A DNA stretch of 18,319 nucleotides from an uncultured Clostridia bacterium (GCA_910586765.1 CAJUJJ010000043.1:1-18319), one strand, 5' to 3'; shown: positions 8,701 to 16,982, numbered from the stretch's first letter. Translations and numbers: made by a program. The notes: generated from the letters alone by a model not told the origin.

Positions 8701-9910
8701 TTTTAATAAAATCAAACATACTACGCTGGTTAGAATCAAAAGCAGAAGAAATATGTTTTAGCAACAATGCAGTATAGGGGTGGATAGGAAGAATATTTTT
8801 TAATTCTTTATCCAATATCTTTGTATTACTCTTTACAATTTTTCTGGAGTCATATGTTCTGTTATAAAGGTCATCAACAGTTATTTCCCAATCTGCTGCA
8901 ACAGCTTCGTCCTGATTTTTTTCCATAGCTGTCCCCATAAGTTGGAATGCCATATCTTCAGGGAGCTCAATAATACAAGTAGGTTCAATAAAGCGGTCAA
9001 GAATTTTTGACTTGTCCTTATCTGCATCATTAAACAAACCAGCACTTTTATGTGTAACAATGATTAAGTAAAATGGGTCTGTTTCGCTGATTTCTGCAAT
9101 TTCCTGAAAACCAGTAAGATTTCTTGCGTTGTTATTAAAAAATTCAGTAAATTCGTCCCAAATAAATACAATTGCTTTCAAATCATTTGCTTTTATAATT
9201 TCTTTAATCCAATCTGCAAGACTTGTTGTATCAAAAGATAAAAATTTTATTCCAGACTCATCAGCAACTTCAAAAATTTTATCCATAAGTGGAATTAAAA
9301 CATCACCAGTTAAAGTATTTAGTTTTTCAATAATATCATCTACAGTATCTCCACCAAACAAATTAGAATATTTTTTTGTAATAAGAGTATTAAAAATATT
9401 CTTATATACATCATCGTCAAGCCATTTTATAAGAGCTTTTTTTAAGCTATTTTCTCCTTTGTTTTCAATTCCCTGTTCTGTTAGTGCCTTTTCTATACTT
9501 TCTTGAATGGCAAAAACAAGGTTATGATCTCTATAAATAGAAGAAGAACCATATCTATGTATTGTTAGAATTTTACCACTATTTTTTGTACCTTGAAATT
9601 TGTTAAAAAGGTCGTTGCTAATTTGAAATTTCTGAAAATATTCTTTTGTTTCTTCTTCCGATGCGTCAAGTAACTTTTTTAAGGTTAAAACAGCATGGGA
9701 TTTACCAGTACCATATGCACCTTCTACCCAAATAGAACGTTTTTGTTCCATACGAAGCATACGAACAGTATCTTTCAAAAGTTTAATAAATGTTGCATGT
9801 GGATAGTATTTTTTCCACATATCCGGATTTTTATTGATTACTGATTCATTTATCACTGGAAAATAATCGGGGTTAATATTAAAATAATGATGATATTTTT
9901 CAAATGCCAT
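5714..9910 (-). CDS. brxC: BrxC, large BREX P-loop ATPase
   Basis: This very large cytoplasmic ATPase (1398 residues) has Walker A GAYGTGKS (64-71), Walker B IVFIWDEF (247-254) and a sensor-like LIIVTHKS (282-289), so the catalytic module fills roughly the first 420 residues. The rest is a long helical, charge-rich scaffold with no motif I recognise, as is usual for BrxC/PglY proteins. It fits the BrxC of BREX type 4 by size, motif placement and position between brxP and pglZ. The start has a perfect AAGGAGG ribosome binding site and follows brxP by 11 bases. The N-terminus (residues 1-60) contains the short conserved lead-in before the P-loop typical of the family. No frameshift or missing catalytic residue is seen. 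Confidence 0.9.
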   Translation of the reverse strand: MAFEKYHHYFNINPDYFPVINESVINKNPDMWKKYYPHATFIKLLKDTVRMLRMEQKRSIWVEGAYGTGKSHAVLTLKKLLDASEEETKEYFQKFQISNDLFNKFQGTKNSGKILTIHRYGSSSIYRDHNLVFAIQESIEKALTEQGIENKGENSLKKALIKWLDDDVYKNIFNTLITKKYSNLFGGDTVDDIIEKLNTLTGDVLIPLMDKIFEVADESGIKFLSFDTTSLADWIKEIIKANDLKAIVFIWDEFTEFFNNNARNLTGFQEIAEISETDPFYLIIVTHKSAGLFNDADKDKSKILDRFIEPTCIIELPEDMAFQLMGTAMEKNQDEAVAADWEITVDDLYNRTYDSRKIVKSNTKILDKELKNILPIHPYTALLLKHISSAFDSNQRSMFDFIKNDRGDEIKGFQWFINNYGPDDENPLLTIDMLWEFFYEKGKEYLSHDIRSILDCYSRATTKKLLEEEKKVLKTVLILQAISQKVGDSVELFIPNEKNVNNAFEGSDMDGGAASRYAEKLIRDEILYKKPLGSGKIQYSALINAGDMAAIDKFKEEEKKNPTSKLIDEGQVSESVTLGGALKLRYEMEYVSSSDFDSKIKRLRNQESKYANKIVAVVSFAKDDSESVVIGKKIKEALKDGSYNMIFVDTSTTPLGKDGHEQYCENMAQARYYQGKDNNLARQYIINAKEALKKWKNRISGGEFIVYSAQKKEGERATTIDMLYTILSNINKNKYKNCLEGSYTVTDNMYMPNSIKQGVACGVKQEVQGTFKSANPATKLENALAEAWHYEGKYWIDKPHLLISKIKICVENTIKNDFDNGGRVSIARIYDELKVEPFGFMPCNFSAFILGFVLKEYTDGSFSWSDGLTNDVLDIKKLQEMVDEIIKLQITPNPRYKGKYIVAMTEEEKSFNEATSIAFDIPKNLCTSIEQTRERIRNKMKEYAFPIWTLKSIIVKEETKTNKESLIKMIDYYCGIANSNNMKTGHISDNDIAYMIGKLCIENREAATDLKTLLNREKCTEGMKAYLKEFDNGELITLAEEIGDNGQYINILRKKFDADAANWVWNIETVQQKIKEVILEYKIIIESNKVISKSTTFENTVREWCDKCQYIRISYPIAKNYLDDFGVFLELLYHVKKSGVILDSQKQQFYDLLLVHADNFRTFYSNQVDFFKKVCEFYLEGFTDEEIKEIYNMIPVGSLTKDRAEYTNIVNNKVEEYKRNNKSAKLKKLWKEKTNTDTPREWSQKYKTPILCMVEDKDVQIAKIAFDAVNKKRPDESSIDKAIEYFSDATFFLKLDDEKARNKAFVHSIIKNYDVMLTDIDEVKQYLSSKITSDVYDWFGLPVVEKKLKQMAEAKYNEGGCDKALEKIDNMELADVKRYLKDLIKDDMIVGMAIIRDN

Positions 9911-9921
9911 TTTTTTCCTCC

Positions 9922-12240
9922 TTAAAATAATTCAAGTACATCTTTTGATGTCTTATCATTTCGTAAAGTAATATTATCTAAGTTTAAAGTAAAAGAAGTT
10001 GTAATAAATTCTGGATAGTTCACAGATAGCCCATTCAAAATTCTTTCCATTTGCTCGCGACCAATACCAAAAATTTCTGTAGGACTAATGCCATCACTCT
10101 CAATATCATGGTTTAATAAACGAGAAAGCGTAAATTGATAGTAGTCACCACAATTTTCAGCAAACTTGTATAAGCTGTAAAGAATGACACGAGGGTCTGG
10201 ATTCTGCCAAGGTGTGCGAGTTATTGCAGTAACTCTGTTTTTTTCTTTTGTTGCAAATCCAAAACCAACTTCACTAAAAGGTAATTCTACAAATCTTATA
10301 AATGCTCCAAATATATCCTTTGCTGCTCTTTCATTTGTTCCACTTTCTATTAACATTGATATGATATATTCTTTTAGCGACAGTTCATTCATAGCTAAGT
10401 TTTTCACAAACCAGCCTATTTGTGGGGTGTATACTAAATTTGACAGTATTAATCCCCAACTTTCTAAAGAATCCAATCCAATATAATCAATAATTTTTGC
10501 AAAATCACTAAAGTTGTCCCCATCAATCAATTTTGCATCTCTTAAAAATCTTTTAAAGCGAACAAACATTTGAGAACCTAACGAATTATTTATAATAAAA
10601 TCATTTTTTAATGAAAAATATTGCTTTATCCACTCCAACTTTGGTGCATGTGTTGAATAAGAATTTAAATTCTTTGTTCCCATTTTAGAACCTCCCTTTG
10701 GTATTTTTAAAGACTGATAAATTAAACAACCTGTTTCAACTTTGTGGCATTGTGAACAATGAATACATTTATTACTTATATTAAACTTTCCATTTTTCAT
10801 TGTGATATAACCATAAGGACAATCTGCTTCACACTCACGACATTTTATACAACAAGCTGCTTTACGAAAAATGCTTTTCAATAATTTAAAAAAAAGAGGT
10901 ATTGTTTTGGCTGTATATTTATCTATAAAAACATCATAACCTTCATCATAATTATTAATTCTAAATGTGAACTCTTTATCTCTAAAAATTACTCTATATG
11001 GTGATGACTCATTAGAAAGTACACCAATTGTTTTTATCCATTCCTTCCAGTCAGTTCTTGGGTTTCTAACTCTTATAATATAATAATCACTAGAAGTTAA
11101 TTCTGTATACTCAATTTTTACGGATATATCTCGACCGTTTGTTCTGGCTTTCCATCCTGTATTTGATAAAAATTCTTTCATTTTTGTTTGGCTAGGAATA
11201 CTTTCTTTATATAAATTTGAAATAATTTTCATATATTCGTCAACTTCTTTTTTATAACAAGCTCTTCTAAAAAAAGTATTTTTTTCAGAAACATTTGGAC
11301 ATACTAAACAGCCAGCTCTGTTATTTCCTTTTTTATAGGCTTTATTTAAAATCAAATTTTCAGAATAAATATACATATATAATTCAGCTGAATTCCACTC
11401 TAATATGGGGTTACAGCTATATTGTCCCTTATGTTTTTCTCCTAAGCTTACATAAGTATAGTTACTTCTTGACACACTTTCGTTTGCCCTAACACCAACA
11501 AAAGCCATTCCAGTAAAATTTGCTTTATCTAGGTTTTCTCTAAGTGAAATAATCTGTGGAGATGTTTTGTGAACACTACAACACCATTTTGTAACCTTTG
11601 AGGGAGCTCCAAATTTTTCCCATGATTCTTTTGGAGAAAGTTCAGATTTTGCTCTAATAAATTCAATTTCTTGTTGATGACATTTTTCTTCTATTTTATT
11701 TACTGTATCATAAGTATCTGGAAATTCCATTCCAGTATCTCCAAACAAAACTTTAAATTTATTATGAGGTAAAGCTCTTTGAACAATATCCAATGTTACA
11801 ATACTATCTTTTCCTCCGCTAAATGCTACATAAAACACATCCACTTTATGTTGATATTTTATGTAGGTATTATAAACCTTTTTTATTGTTTCTTGTGTTA
11901 TTTTCTCCATGATATCTTTATTTTTTTTGACCATTTCTGGTATATCAATAAACCGTAGAGGAGTATTATCTAGTTCAGGTTGCTCAAGAAGAATAAGCTC
12001 TGGAGCGGTATACAAAGAACCTCCTTTGGTTTTTGCAACAAGTTTTCCTCTATACCAATAGTTGTTTGCTTCTGCCCACATATATGGATAGGTGTCATTC
12101 TTTTCATAATTCCAATATTTATCAAATCCTAAAATATCTAATTCTTTATAGTAAACTGGTCGTGGCTCTTTACTAAAAGATAGTGGAGAGCTATTTAACA
12201 GTAAACCGCCAGTTTCTATGTCCCATTCATATGAATACAT
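9922..12240 (-). CDS. brxP: BrxP: PAPS-reductase/DndC-like domain fused to two [4Fe-4S] clusters and a DUF4007-like domain
   Basis: This is the diagnostic BREX type 4 protein. After an N-terminal extension (1-130), the adenylyl-binding PP-loop SGGKDS lies at 141-146, followed by GDTGMEFPDTYD (167-178), KWCCSVHK (218-225) and RAGCLVCP (308-315); C220, C221, C311 and C314 could hold an iron-sulfur cluster as in DndC. A ferredoxin-like pair of sites follows: C464-x2-C467-x2-C470-x3-C474-P and C492-x2-C495-x2-C498-x6-C505. Residues about 530-772 resemble DUF4007 (helical pattern, then NPDPRVILYSLY and ISPTEIFGIGREQMERIL). PAPS-reductase-like proteins of this kind activate DNA for phosphorothioation in Dnd/Ssp systems, so sulfur insertion into DNA is the likely reaction. 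Its AAGGGA ribosome binding site lies within the end of the upstream gene, 4 bases away, so translation is probably coupled. Confidence 0.9.
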   Translation of the reverse strand: MYSYEWDIETGGLLLNSSPLSFSKEPRPVYYKELDILGFDKYWNYEKNDTYPYMWAEANNYWYRGKLVAKTKGGSLYTAPELILLEQPELDNTPLRFIDIPEMVKKNKDIMEKITQETIKKVYNTYIKYQHKVDVFYVAFSGGKDSIVTLDIVQRALPHNKFKVLFGDTGMEFPDTYDTVNKIEEKCHQQEIEFIRAKSELSPKESWEKFGAPSKVTKWCCSVHKTSPQIISLRENLDKANFTGMAFVGVRANESVSRSNYTYVSLGEKHKGQYSCNPILEWNSAELYMYIYSENLILNKAYKKGNNRAGCLVCPNVSEKNTFFRRACYKKEVDEYMKIISNLYKESIPSQTKMKEFLSNTGWKARTNGRDISVKIEYTELTSSDYYIIRVRNPRTDWKEWIKTIGVLSNESSPYRVIFRDKEFTFRINNYDEGYDVFIDKYTAKTIPLFFKLLKSIFRKAACCIKCRECEADCPYGYITMKNGKFNISNKCIHCSQCHKVETGCLIYQSLKIPKGGSKMGTKNLNSYSTHAPKLEWIKQYFSLKNDFIINNSLGSQMFVRFKRFLRDAKLIDGDNFSDFAKIIDYIGLDSLESWGLILSNLVYTPQIGWFVKNLAMNELSLKEYIISMLIESGTNERAAKDIFGAFIRFVELPFSEVGFGFATKEKNRVTAITRTPWQNPDPRVILYSLYKFAENCGDYYQFTLSRLLNHDIESDGISPTEIFGIGREQMERILNGLSVNYPEFITTSFTLNLDNITLRNDKTSKDVLELF

Positions 12241-12244
12241 AATA

Positions 12245-15200
12245 TTAAAGTCCCTTCTGGTTTCTTTGTTCTTTTGCTTTGATAAGAAGTTGTTCTATAT
12301 TTGAATAACTTCTACGAGCTAAATAACCTTCCTCACACAAATACTGTAATGCAGTTTCTTTTTGCAAAGGAAGTCTACTTTTTGCAAGTACATCTATGAT
12401 TAACTCATCTATTGTATTTATATTGGAAAACTTTTTTACAATACCTCCAACACAACATTCTTCATTGTAGCTAGAATGTATCAATTTGTAATTTAAACTA
12501 TAGCTTGCAACATAGTGTTCTAGTAAAAAACTATTCCAGCTGAACCCTGCATCTGGAAATAAGCTAAATTGTTTAATTTTTCCAATGGCAATATAATCCT
12601 CAATACAAAAACGGTCAATTGTTGCATCTATTTGTTCAGGTTTGAATTTTGCATAAACTTTCGATACAAATTTATTTTTACTAATTCTTAAAGAGTTTTC
12701 ATACACATCATCAAAATATATTGTTGTATCTAGTTCTTGTTTTAGTATTTTGAGTTCGTCAAGCGTAAAGGAATCTTTATGTTTGCAAAAATCAGCAAAA
12801 ACTTTTTTCATGGATAATGATTGCCCTAGAGAACTAATGATATTTCCTTTAAAAGAAAATGTATTTTTTAGTTTATATTTAATAGCATCTCTTAATCCTT
12901 TGTCTGAAAGAAATGTATTTTGCTCAATAATATCAGGATATTTTCTCTTTATACTATCAACTAATTCATTTCCACTTATAAACTGCTTTTCGTCAATAGA
13001 ATACTGTATGATATTTGCAATATCTTCTAATTCATCATCACTTAATGTAACTGCATTAATATGAAAATACTCTCCTCTGCTATTGCTGATAAATTCGTCA
13101 TTTTGTGTAAGTATATTTTTGATTTTTTGCTCAGGAATATGAGAAAGAATTGTAAACAATTCATTATACTTTATTGGGGTAGCCTGTTGTATAAGGCAGC
13201 TTTTTATTTCATCATAAGGGTCAACACTCACATTTCTATCTTTTGATATAAAATTTTTATTAATGCAATAACTACCATCATTCATATAACTCAAATATGA
13301 CTGTAACATACTTGTATTATACATACACTGACCAAAAAAATCATCTGAAAATTCCTTAAATAATGCCTCATAATAAATTGCATTTTTACCTGATTGAAAA
13401 CTATTATTGATGTAGGAAAACAATTTCGTTTTTGTGTCATCATCAAGCATTTTTTGAGGCATATACACTTTGTCCTCATATATAATACCACAATGCTCAA
13501 TGGATTTTGAAATAGTGTCATCATCTATATCAATTATGTTACCATAAATATTTTTCCAATATTCTTTAAACTTTCCGAGTTCACGAGGAGAACCTATTCG
13601 ATATCCTTTTGGAAATTTTTCGATAAGAATACTAGTAAAAGGCTCAACGTTGACAGAAAGTTGTTGCGGTACAACATTTTTTTCTTCACTAATCATTTTA
13701 GTATTTACTTTTTTTATAGATAGATTATCAGATTTCTTTTCATACTTAATTACAAGGTTTTCTGCATCTACCAAACAAATATCAAGTAAAACTTTTATTT
13801 TACGAACGATATTTGTTGCACTCAGATTGGTTTCTAAATATTTGTCTTTTTCAATTTCACTTGGCGCACGCATAGAAGCAAGATGTTCACTTGTATAAAA
13901 ATCTACACCACTAATTGGCTCATTTATTGGCATCCTATCGCTATAATCTTCATATAGCTTTTTAAATATACATATGTATACTTGTTTCCAAGATGAAATA
14001 TTTTGAAGTTCTTCTCCAAAATAGGAAACAAACAGCGGTTTTGTATAGGACAAATCAGCAATGTCCTTAAAATTTATTTGTAATGTTGATATAATATTTT
14101 CAGTATTATCCATTTTAGAAAATAAAGTTGGCTTAATGTTTTCCGTATCATCCATTTCAGGAAGTGGAATTAATACATCATTGGCAATATCCGATGTTTT
14201 TTTAATCTCAGGTTCTAAAAAATGGTATTTTGTTCCCTCTCGATGTGACCAACTTACATTTTCCAATATCTCTTTTATTATTTCACAAGAAGCAACTTTC
14301 TCAATATTTTCATAAATTTTTACAATTGTAATGTCATTGTTTTCTAAGGTTGTTTCTAAATTTTTTAGCGATTCATATATTTTTTTATAAATTACAGGGT
14401 AGATATTCGCATAAATCTTATCCTGTTCATTATATACTATTGGCAATTCCGGATTTTCGTTTTTTTCCACAGACTCAATTACAATTATTATATTATCTAA
14501 TCTTTGAATTTCAGCTATGAGATTTTTCTCTATATATGCCATATAATATCTTAGAGCTAAATAAATTTTATTTAACTGTTTTTTATTCTGAAAACAAAAT
14601 ACTTTGTTCTGTTCAATAGTCCTTTGTGCTAATTTTAGCAAATTGATATCTGTTATTTGCAAAATAGATTCTTTGAAAACTCCAGCTTTTATACAAAATT
14701 CGTCTATAGTTTCATAAAACTTATATAATTCAGAAAACTGAACAGAAGATATTTCATTTGACAACCACTCAACAAAATTTTCTCGATTATCTTTTTCTGT
14801 TACTACAGTCATCCCTCTTGCCTTCTGTAATAATATATCAAACTGTTTTCTATTTTTTTTAAATAATTCAACCGTTTCTAAAAATAGTTTTGTTGCTGGT
14901 ACGCTAACAGTGTAACCTTTATAGGCAGACTCCATACTAGACATTTGAGATGTAATTTCCACTATATTTCTATACATATCGTCAATAGTATTATTTTGCT
15001 TTTGTGCTAATTCTCTTAATTCTTCTGATATGGCTTGAATAGCTTCATTTTTGAATAATGTTCCATTCAAATATTGCAAATAATAATCAAGTAAAATAGC
15101 AGCTTCATACTTGTCAAATGATTTTTGTTTTGTTATTATCATCTCATCTTGCTTTTGAATTTCAACTACAAGATTTTCCTTTGCATATGCAATATAATAT

Positions 15201-15793
15201 TTCATAGCTAAATAAATTTTATTTAACTGTTTTTTATTCTGAAAACGAAATACTTTATTTTGTTCAATCGTTCTTTGTACTGATTTAATCAAATTGATAT
15301 CTGTTGTTTGCAGTATGGATTCTTTCAGAACTTTTGTTTTCATACAAAATTCATCTATCATTTCATAACACAGATACAATGTAGAAATCTGAGTAGGAGA
15401 TACTTTATTTGACAGCCAGGCAGCAAAATTTTCTTGGTTATCTTTTTTTGTCACTATAGTCATATCTCTTACCTCCTGTAATAACATATCAAATTGTCTT
15501 CTGTTTGTTTTAAATAGTTCAACCGTTTCTAAAAATAATTTTGTTGCTGGTACACTAACAGTGTAACCTTTATAGGCAGATTCTATCCTACGTATTTGGA
15601 AATCAATTCCCTTTATATTTCTATATGTATCATCAATAATAATATTTTGCTTTTGTGCTAATTCTCTTAATTCTTCTGATATGGCTTGAATAGCTTCTTT
15701 TCTGGATAATGTTCCATTCAAATATTGCAAATAATAATCAAGTAAAATAACAGCTTCATATTTATTAAATGGTTTCCAGTTATGAATTGCCAT
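12245..15793 (-). CDS. Unnamed first gene of the operon: duplicated N-terminal domain plus winged-helix-like C-terminal half
   Basis: I do not recognise a named function. The 1182-residue protein begins with two copies of a ~212-residue domain (9-220 and 226-437, offset 217), each starting F-x-KYEA-x-ILLDYYLQYLNGTL and clearly alike over their full length. A linker holds two short acidic repeats (MDDTENI, 547; MDNTENI, 561). Residues 584-685 form a compact module ending in LETNLSATNIVRKIKVLLDI, a pattern I associate with uncharacterised low-GC Gram-positive proteins. Residues ~725-1170 look like successive winged-helix-like units, for example around SRGEYFHINAVTLSDDELEDI (905-925). No ATPase, nuclease or membrane motif is visible. 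It starts 88 bases after the predicted -10 box, with a modest AAGGATGG ribosome binding site, and ends 4 bases before brxP. Its role may be DNA recognition, operon regulation or target sensing (inference). It is not one of the four type 4 core genes I know. Confidence 0.85.
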   Translation of the reverse strand: MAIHNWKPFNKYEAVILLDYYLQYLNGTLSRKEAIQAISEELRELAQKQNIIIDDTYRNIKGIDFQIRRIESAYKGYTVSVPATKLFLETVELFKTNRRQFDMLLQEVRDMTIVTKKDNQENFAAWLSNKVSPTQISTLYLCYEMIDEFCMKTKVLKESILQTTDINLIKSVQRTIEQNKVFRFQNKKQLNKIYLAMKYYIAYAKENLVVEIQKQDEMIITKQKSFDKYEAAILLDYYLQYLNGTLFKNEAIQAISEELRELAQKQNNTIDDMYRNIVEITSQMSSMESAYKGYTVSVPATKLFLETVELFKKNRKQFDILLQKARGMTVVTEKDNRENFVEWLSNEISSVQFSELYKFYETIDEFCIKAGVFKESILQITDINLLKLAQRTIEQNKVFCFQNKKQLNKIYLALRYYMAYIEKNLIAEIQRLDNIIIVIESVEKNENPELPIVYNEQDKIYANIYPVIYKKIYESLKNLETTLENNDITIVKIYENIEKVASCEIIKEILENVSWSHREGTKYHFLEPEIKKTSDIANDVLIPLPEMDDTENIKPTLFSKMDNTENIISTLQINFKDIADLSYTKPLFVSYFGEELQNISSWKQVYICIFKKLYEDYSDRMPINEPISGVDFYTSEHLASMRAPSEIEKDKYLETNLSATNIVRKIKVLLDICLVDAENLVIKYEKKSDNLSIKKVNTKMISEEKNVVPQQLSVNVEPFTSILIEKFPKGYRIGSPRELGKFKEYWKNIYGNIIDIDDDTISKSIEHCGIIYEDKVYMPQKMLDDDTKTKLFSYINNSFQSGKNAIYYEALFKEFSDDFFGQCMYNTSMLQSYLSYMNDGSYCINKNFISKDRNVSVDPYDEIKSCLIQQATPIKYNELFTILSHIPEQKIKNILTQNDEFISNSRGEYFHINAVTLSDDELEDIANIIQYSIDEKQFISGNELVDSIKRKYPDIIEQNTFLSDKGLRDAIKYKLKNTFSFKGNIISSLGQSLSMKKVFADFCKHKDSFTLDELKILKQELDTTIYFDDVYENSLRISKNKFVSKVYAKFKPEQIDATIDRFCIEDYIAIGKIKQFSLFPDAGFSWNSFLLEHYVASYSLNYKLIHSSYNEECCVGGIVKKFSNINTIDELIIDVLAKSRLPLQKETALQYLCEEGYLARRSYSNIEQLLIKAKEQRNQKGL
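14483..15769 (-). repeat. 651-bp tandem duplication inside the first operon gene
   Basis: Copies at 15134-15769 and 14483-15118 encode the two N-terminal domains. Stretches are nearly identical even at the DNA level. For example the segment around 15524-15580 recurs around 14873-14929 with a few changes, and the segment coding DYYLQYLNGTL occurs in both. The protein copies match at well over half their positions by eye. The copy number could change by unequal recombination. Confidence 0.85.
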
Positions 15794-15882
15794 AATATTT
15801 TTCCATCCTTACTTTTGTTATCTTATCAACTTGAATCAAGTTTTTATTTTATCAATGATTCTTTCCTTTTGCTCTAGTATAT

Positions 15883-15899
15883 TGTAGTATTATACTACA
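15883..15899. promoter_or_regulatory. 17-bp palindromic operator over the -10 box
   Basis: TGTAGTAT-T-ATACTACA is a perfect 8+1+8 palindrome that fully covers the predicted -10 hexamer of the defence operon. An overlapping second pair, TAGTATA (75-81 of the 15800s) with TATACTA (91-97), could form an alternative half-site arrangement. A dimeric repressor bound here would block the promoter. No classical regulator gene (WYL/BrxR or XRE type) is in the window, so the binder is unknown; the winged-helix-rich first protein is one candidate for autoregulation. Confidence 0.7.
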
Positions 15900-15917
15900 T
15901 ATTTTATGTAACCTCAA
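15889..15917 (-). promoter_or_regulatory. Sigma-A promoter of the defence operon
   Basis: On the minus strand TTGAGG (15912-15917) is followed by a 17-base spacer and a perfect TATAAT (15889-15894). Transcription would begin near 15882, giving an untranslated leader of about 90 bases before the ATG at 15793. No other promoter of this quality is seen within the seven-gene operon, whose tight spacing leaves no room for one. Confidence 0.75.
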
Positions 15918-16256
15918 TAAATTCTAAGTAAATATCACGAAAATAAATTTTCAAATATAACTTTTAGTAAAAACGAACAATCCAGTAAACAATCAAACAT
16001 AATTTTAAAAAAGGCTCGCTTTGAGTTTGTAACCGTTTTATATTATTTTATCATATTAAGAGAAAGTTTTCTAAGCATATTCGGATTTTGTTGTATATTT
16101 TTACCTTCAACACAGCACAAATAAGAAAAGCTTTATTTTGACAGTTTATAAAACCCAATATCAATATTTACTCTTTATACTAAATTTTTATAGTTTTAAA
16201 AATATTTAATTGCTTGTTAGCTGGCACTATTTTTTTCTTTTTTTCTGTCTACTTTA
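15918..16256. other. AT-rich intergenic region between the defence operon and the element fragments
   Basis: I see no gene here on either strand. A perfect -35 hexamer TTGACA occurs on the plus strand at 16138-16143, but no convincing -10 follows at 16-18 bases. The missing 5' part of the methyltransferase gene would be expected just left of 16257; I find no recognisable remnant of it, so the break lies close to 16257. Confidence 0.45.
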
Positions 16257-16982
16257 TTGACTATAGTCCAATTTGATGACCCTCCCTATTACATGAGGAC
16301 AGAAGGAATATTGAATCGTCCAGATGGAACAGTTTATAAAGGTTGTAATGATGATTGGGATAAATTTGAAACAATAGAAGAATATAAAAAATTTACATAT
16401 CAATGGTTAAGTGCCTGCCATAGAATATTAAAGCCGAACGGCTCTATATGGGTAATGGGCGGAATGCAATGTATTTATACCATAGGTTATATTATGCAGG
16501 AAGTTGGATATTGGTTTATTAACAATGTCATATGGCACAAAAAAAATCCTACTCCTAATTTTAGAGGAGCAAGGCTTTGTAGTAGTTATGAAACTTTATT
16601 GTGGGCAGTAAAAAACAAAGAGGCTAAATTTACATTTCATTATAATATTGCAAAAGAATTAAACACAGATACTGTAAGCGAAACAGATTATAAATATGGT
16701 ATTCGTAAACAAATGGGTACTGTATGGAGTTTTCCAGTATGCTCTGGAAAAGAACGACTTAAATGTGAAAATGGAAAAAAATTACATAATACACAAAAAC
16801 CACAAAGACTTTTAGAAAGAATTATTTTAATATCTTCTTGTGAAGGAGATACCATACTTGACCCTTTCGGCGGAACAATGACTACCGCTGCTGCTGCAAA
16901 AAAATTAGGACGCAACTACATTATGATAAAACAGAATAAAAAATATTGTCAGTTTGGTGAAAAAAGACTTTCTCAAATTTGA
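16257..16982 (+). pseudogene. Truncated HinfI/CcrM-like adenine DNA methyltransferase
   Basis: This is a beta-class N6-adenine methyltransferase (motif IV before motif I) closest to the GANTC-methylating M.HinfI/CcrM group: DPPY (8-11), DDWDKF (32-37), WVMGGMQCIYTIGYIMQ (65-81), WHKKNPTPNF (93-102), TQKP (179-182) and motif I LDPFGGT (201-207). Complete relatives are about 350 residues. Here roughly the first 35 residues are missing, the only start is a TTG directly before the DPPY block without a ribosome binding site, and the C-terminal ~80-100 residue DNA-recognition domain is absent. In GRNYIMIKQN (218-227) the acidic residue that normally follows GRNYIxI is lysine (K225), which should harm AdoMet binding. 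It is not the missing PglX of the defence operon: it lies on the other strand and is much smaller. Confidence 0.75.

Noticed and set aside
13291..13524. Minus-strand 77-codon frame and other medium-length frames inside the large genes
   Set aside because: They are alternative-frame shadows of the long, motif-bearing genes and lack ribosome binding sites.
650..15793. Classification as a Dnd (DndBCDE) or Ssp phosphorothioation system
   Set aside because: There is no DndB, DndD (SMC-like) or DndE, nor SspB/SspD; PglZ, BrxC and BrxL place it in BREX type 4 despite the DndC- and DndA-like proteins.
16138..16143. TTGACA as the -35 of a promoter for the methyltransferase and pcfB
   Set aside because: The best hexamer at the right spacing matches TATAAT in only about half of its positions.
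16257..16982. Methyltransferase as the PglX/BrxX of the operon
   Set aside because: PglX is over 1000 residues and lies inside the operon; this is a small broken HinfI-like enzyme on the opposite strand.
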